Positions 26,558 to 26,633 of a DNA stretch of 26,633 nucleotides are shown in pieces (the stretch's first letter is position 1; the number at the start of each line of letters is the position of its first letter). The notes under the pieces were generated by a model, which was given only the letters and a program-made list of their open reading frames with translations, made no database searches and was not told the origin of the DNA. The position numbers and the translations under genes are program-made. Source of the stretch: CAKSQF01 sp964568425 (GTDB lineage: Bacteria; Bacillota; Clostridia; Oscillospirales; CAG-272); the NCBI GenBank assembly GCA_964568425.1, contig CAZMPO010000020.1, positions 1 to 26,633 of the forward strand, in the 5' to 3' direction.

Positions 26558-26610
26558 TACTTTTTTTCGCAATTTTAACTTTTAGCAAATTGCAATAGCA
26601 AATTGCAATA
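26547..26610. promoter_or_regulatory. Iterated GCAAATTGCAATA operator-like repeats
   Basis: Three perfect 13-bp copies lie at 26547-26559, 26585-26597 and 26598-26610, the last two directly adjacent. A partial copy (GCAATTTT) lies at 26569-26576. Each contains the palindrome GCAA-A-TTGC. The first copy overlaps the -35 box of giant gene 2. This looks like an array of regulator sites; no regulator gene is in the window. Confidence 0.6.
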
Positions 26611-26633
26611 GTTTTCAAAAACGTAACAAACTG

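Noticed and set aside
26547..26610. CRISPR array or plasmid replication iterons
   Set aside because: Units are only 13 bp, there are no spacers of constant length, no cas or rep gene is present, and the repeats sit on a promoter.
26478..26618. 47-codon N-terminal extension of giant protein 2
   Set aside because: It covers the promoter and the iterons, and a strong ribosome binding site with a signal peptide start lies at 26477.

Overview
The window looks like a chromosomal segment of an uncultured, probably gut-dwelling Gram-positive anaerobe of the class Clostridia (Oscillospirales or Christensenellales-like). The signs are a balanced base composition, strong AGGAGG-type ribosome binding sites, near-consensus sigma-A promoters with 17-bp spacers, the rpsF-ssb-rpsR operon, a TPP-riboswitch-controlled ThiT, and a large load of secreted Cys-containing surface proteins. 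A run of exactly 100 Ns (16993-17092) marks a scaffolding gap, so this is a draft or metagenome assembly. The taxonomic call is inference.

Layout. (1) 1-5137, + strand: the C-terminal tail of a zinc-ribbon protein, a 128-aa hypothetical protein, a double zinc-ribbon membrane protein, a TPM-domain membrane protein and an 896-aa Ig-like surface protein with a Thr/Ser/Pro stalk and C-terminal membrane anchor. The first genes resemble the ydjG-ydjH-ydjI envelope-stress type of cluster. (2) 5138-5404: an intergenic patch of palindromes and a 12-bp direct repeat. (3) 5405-6401: two small hypothetical genes ending at a perfect terminator. (4) 6588-8147: a Wzz-like chain-length modulator plus a bacterial tyrosine kinase, as an isolated two-gene operon. 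(5) 8205-9474, - strand: rpsF-ssb-rpsR with its promoter and a candidate S6:S18 leader. (6) 9495-11914, - strand: a BspA-like leucine-rich-repeat lipoprotein with its own promoter and terminator. (7) 11979-12815, + strand: promoter, TPP riboswitch, attenuator and thiT. (8) 12832-26610, - strand: two transcription units, each made of a giant secreted repeat protein followed 20-26 nt downstream by a microprotein gene.

The most interesting part is region 8. The two giant proteins have unrelated N-terminal repeats (TINGG beta-helix-like units versus GLUG-like modules), yet both end in the same conserved domain of about 290 residues. Each is followed by a 47- or 53-residue microprotein, and the two microproteins are clearly homologous: 16 of 29 positions are identical without gaps. 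This gives a repeated 'giant exoprotein + shared C-terminal domain + YxAPxA microprotein' cassette. A palindromic GCAA(A)ATTGC element lies at or just upstream of both promoters. The first giant gene is split by the N gap. The period of its repeats predicts that about 447 nt are missing, which exactly restores one reading frame of about 2,745 residues.
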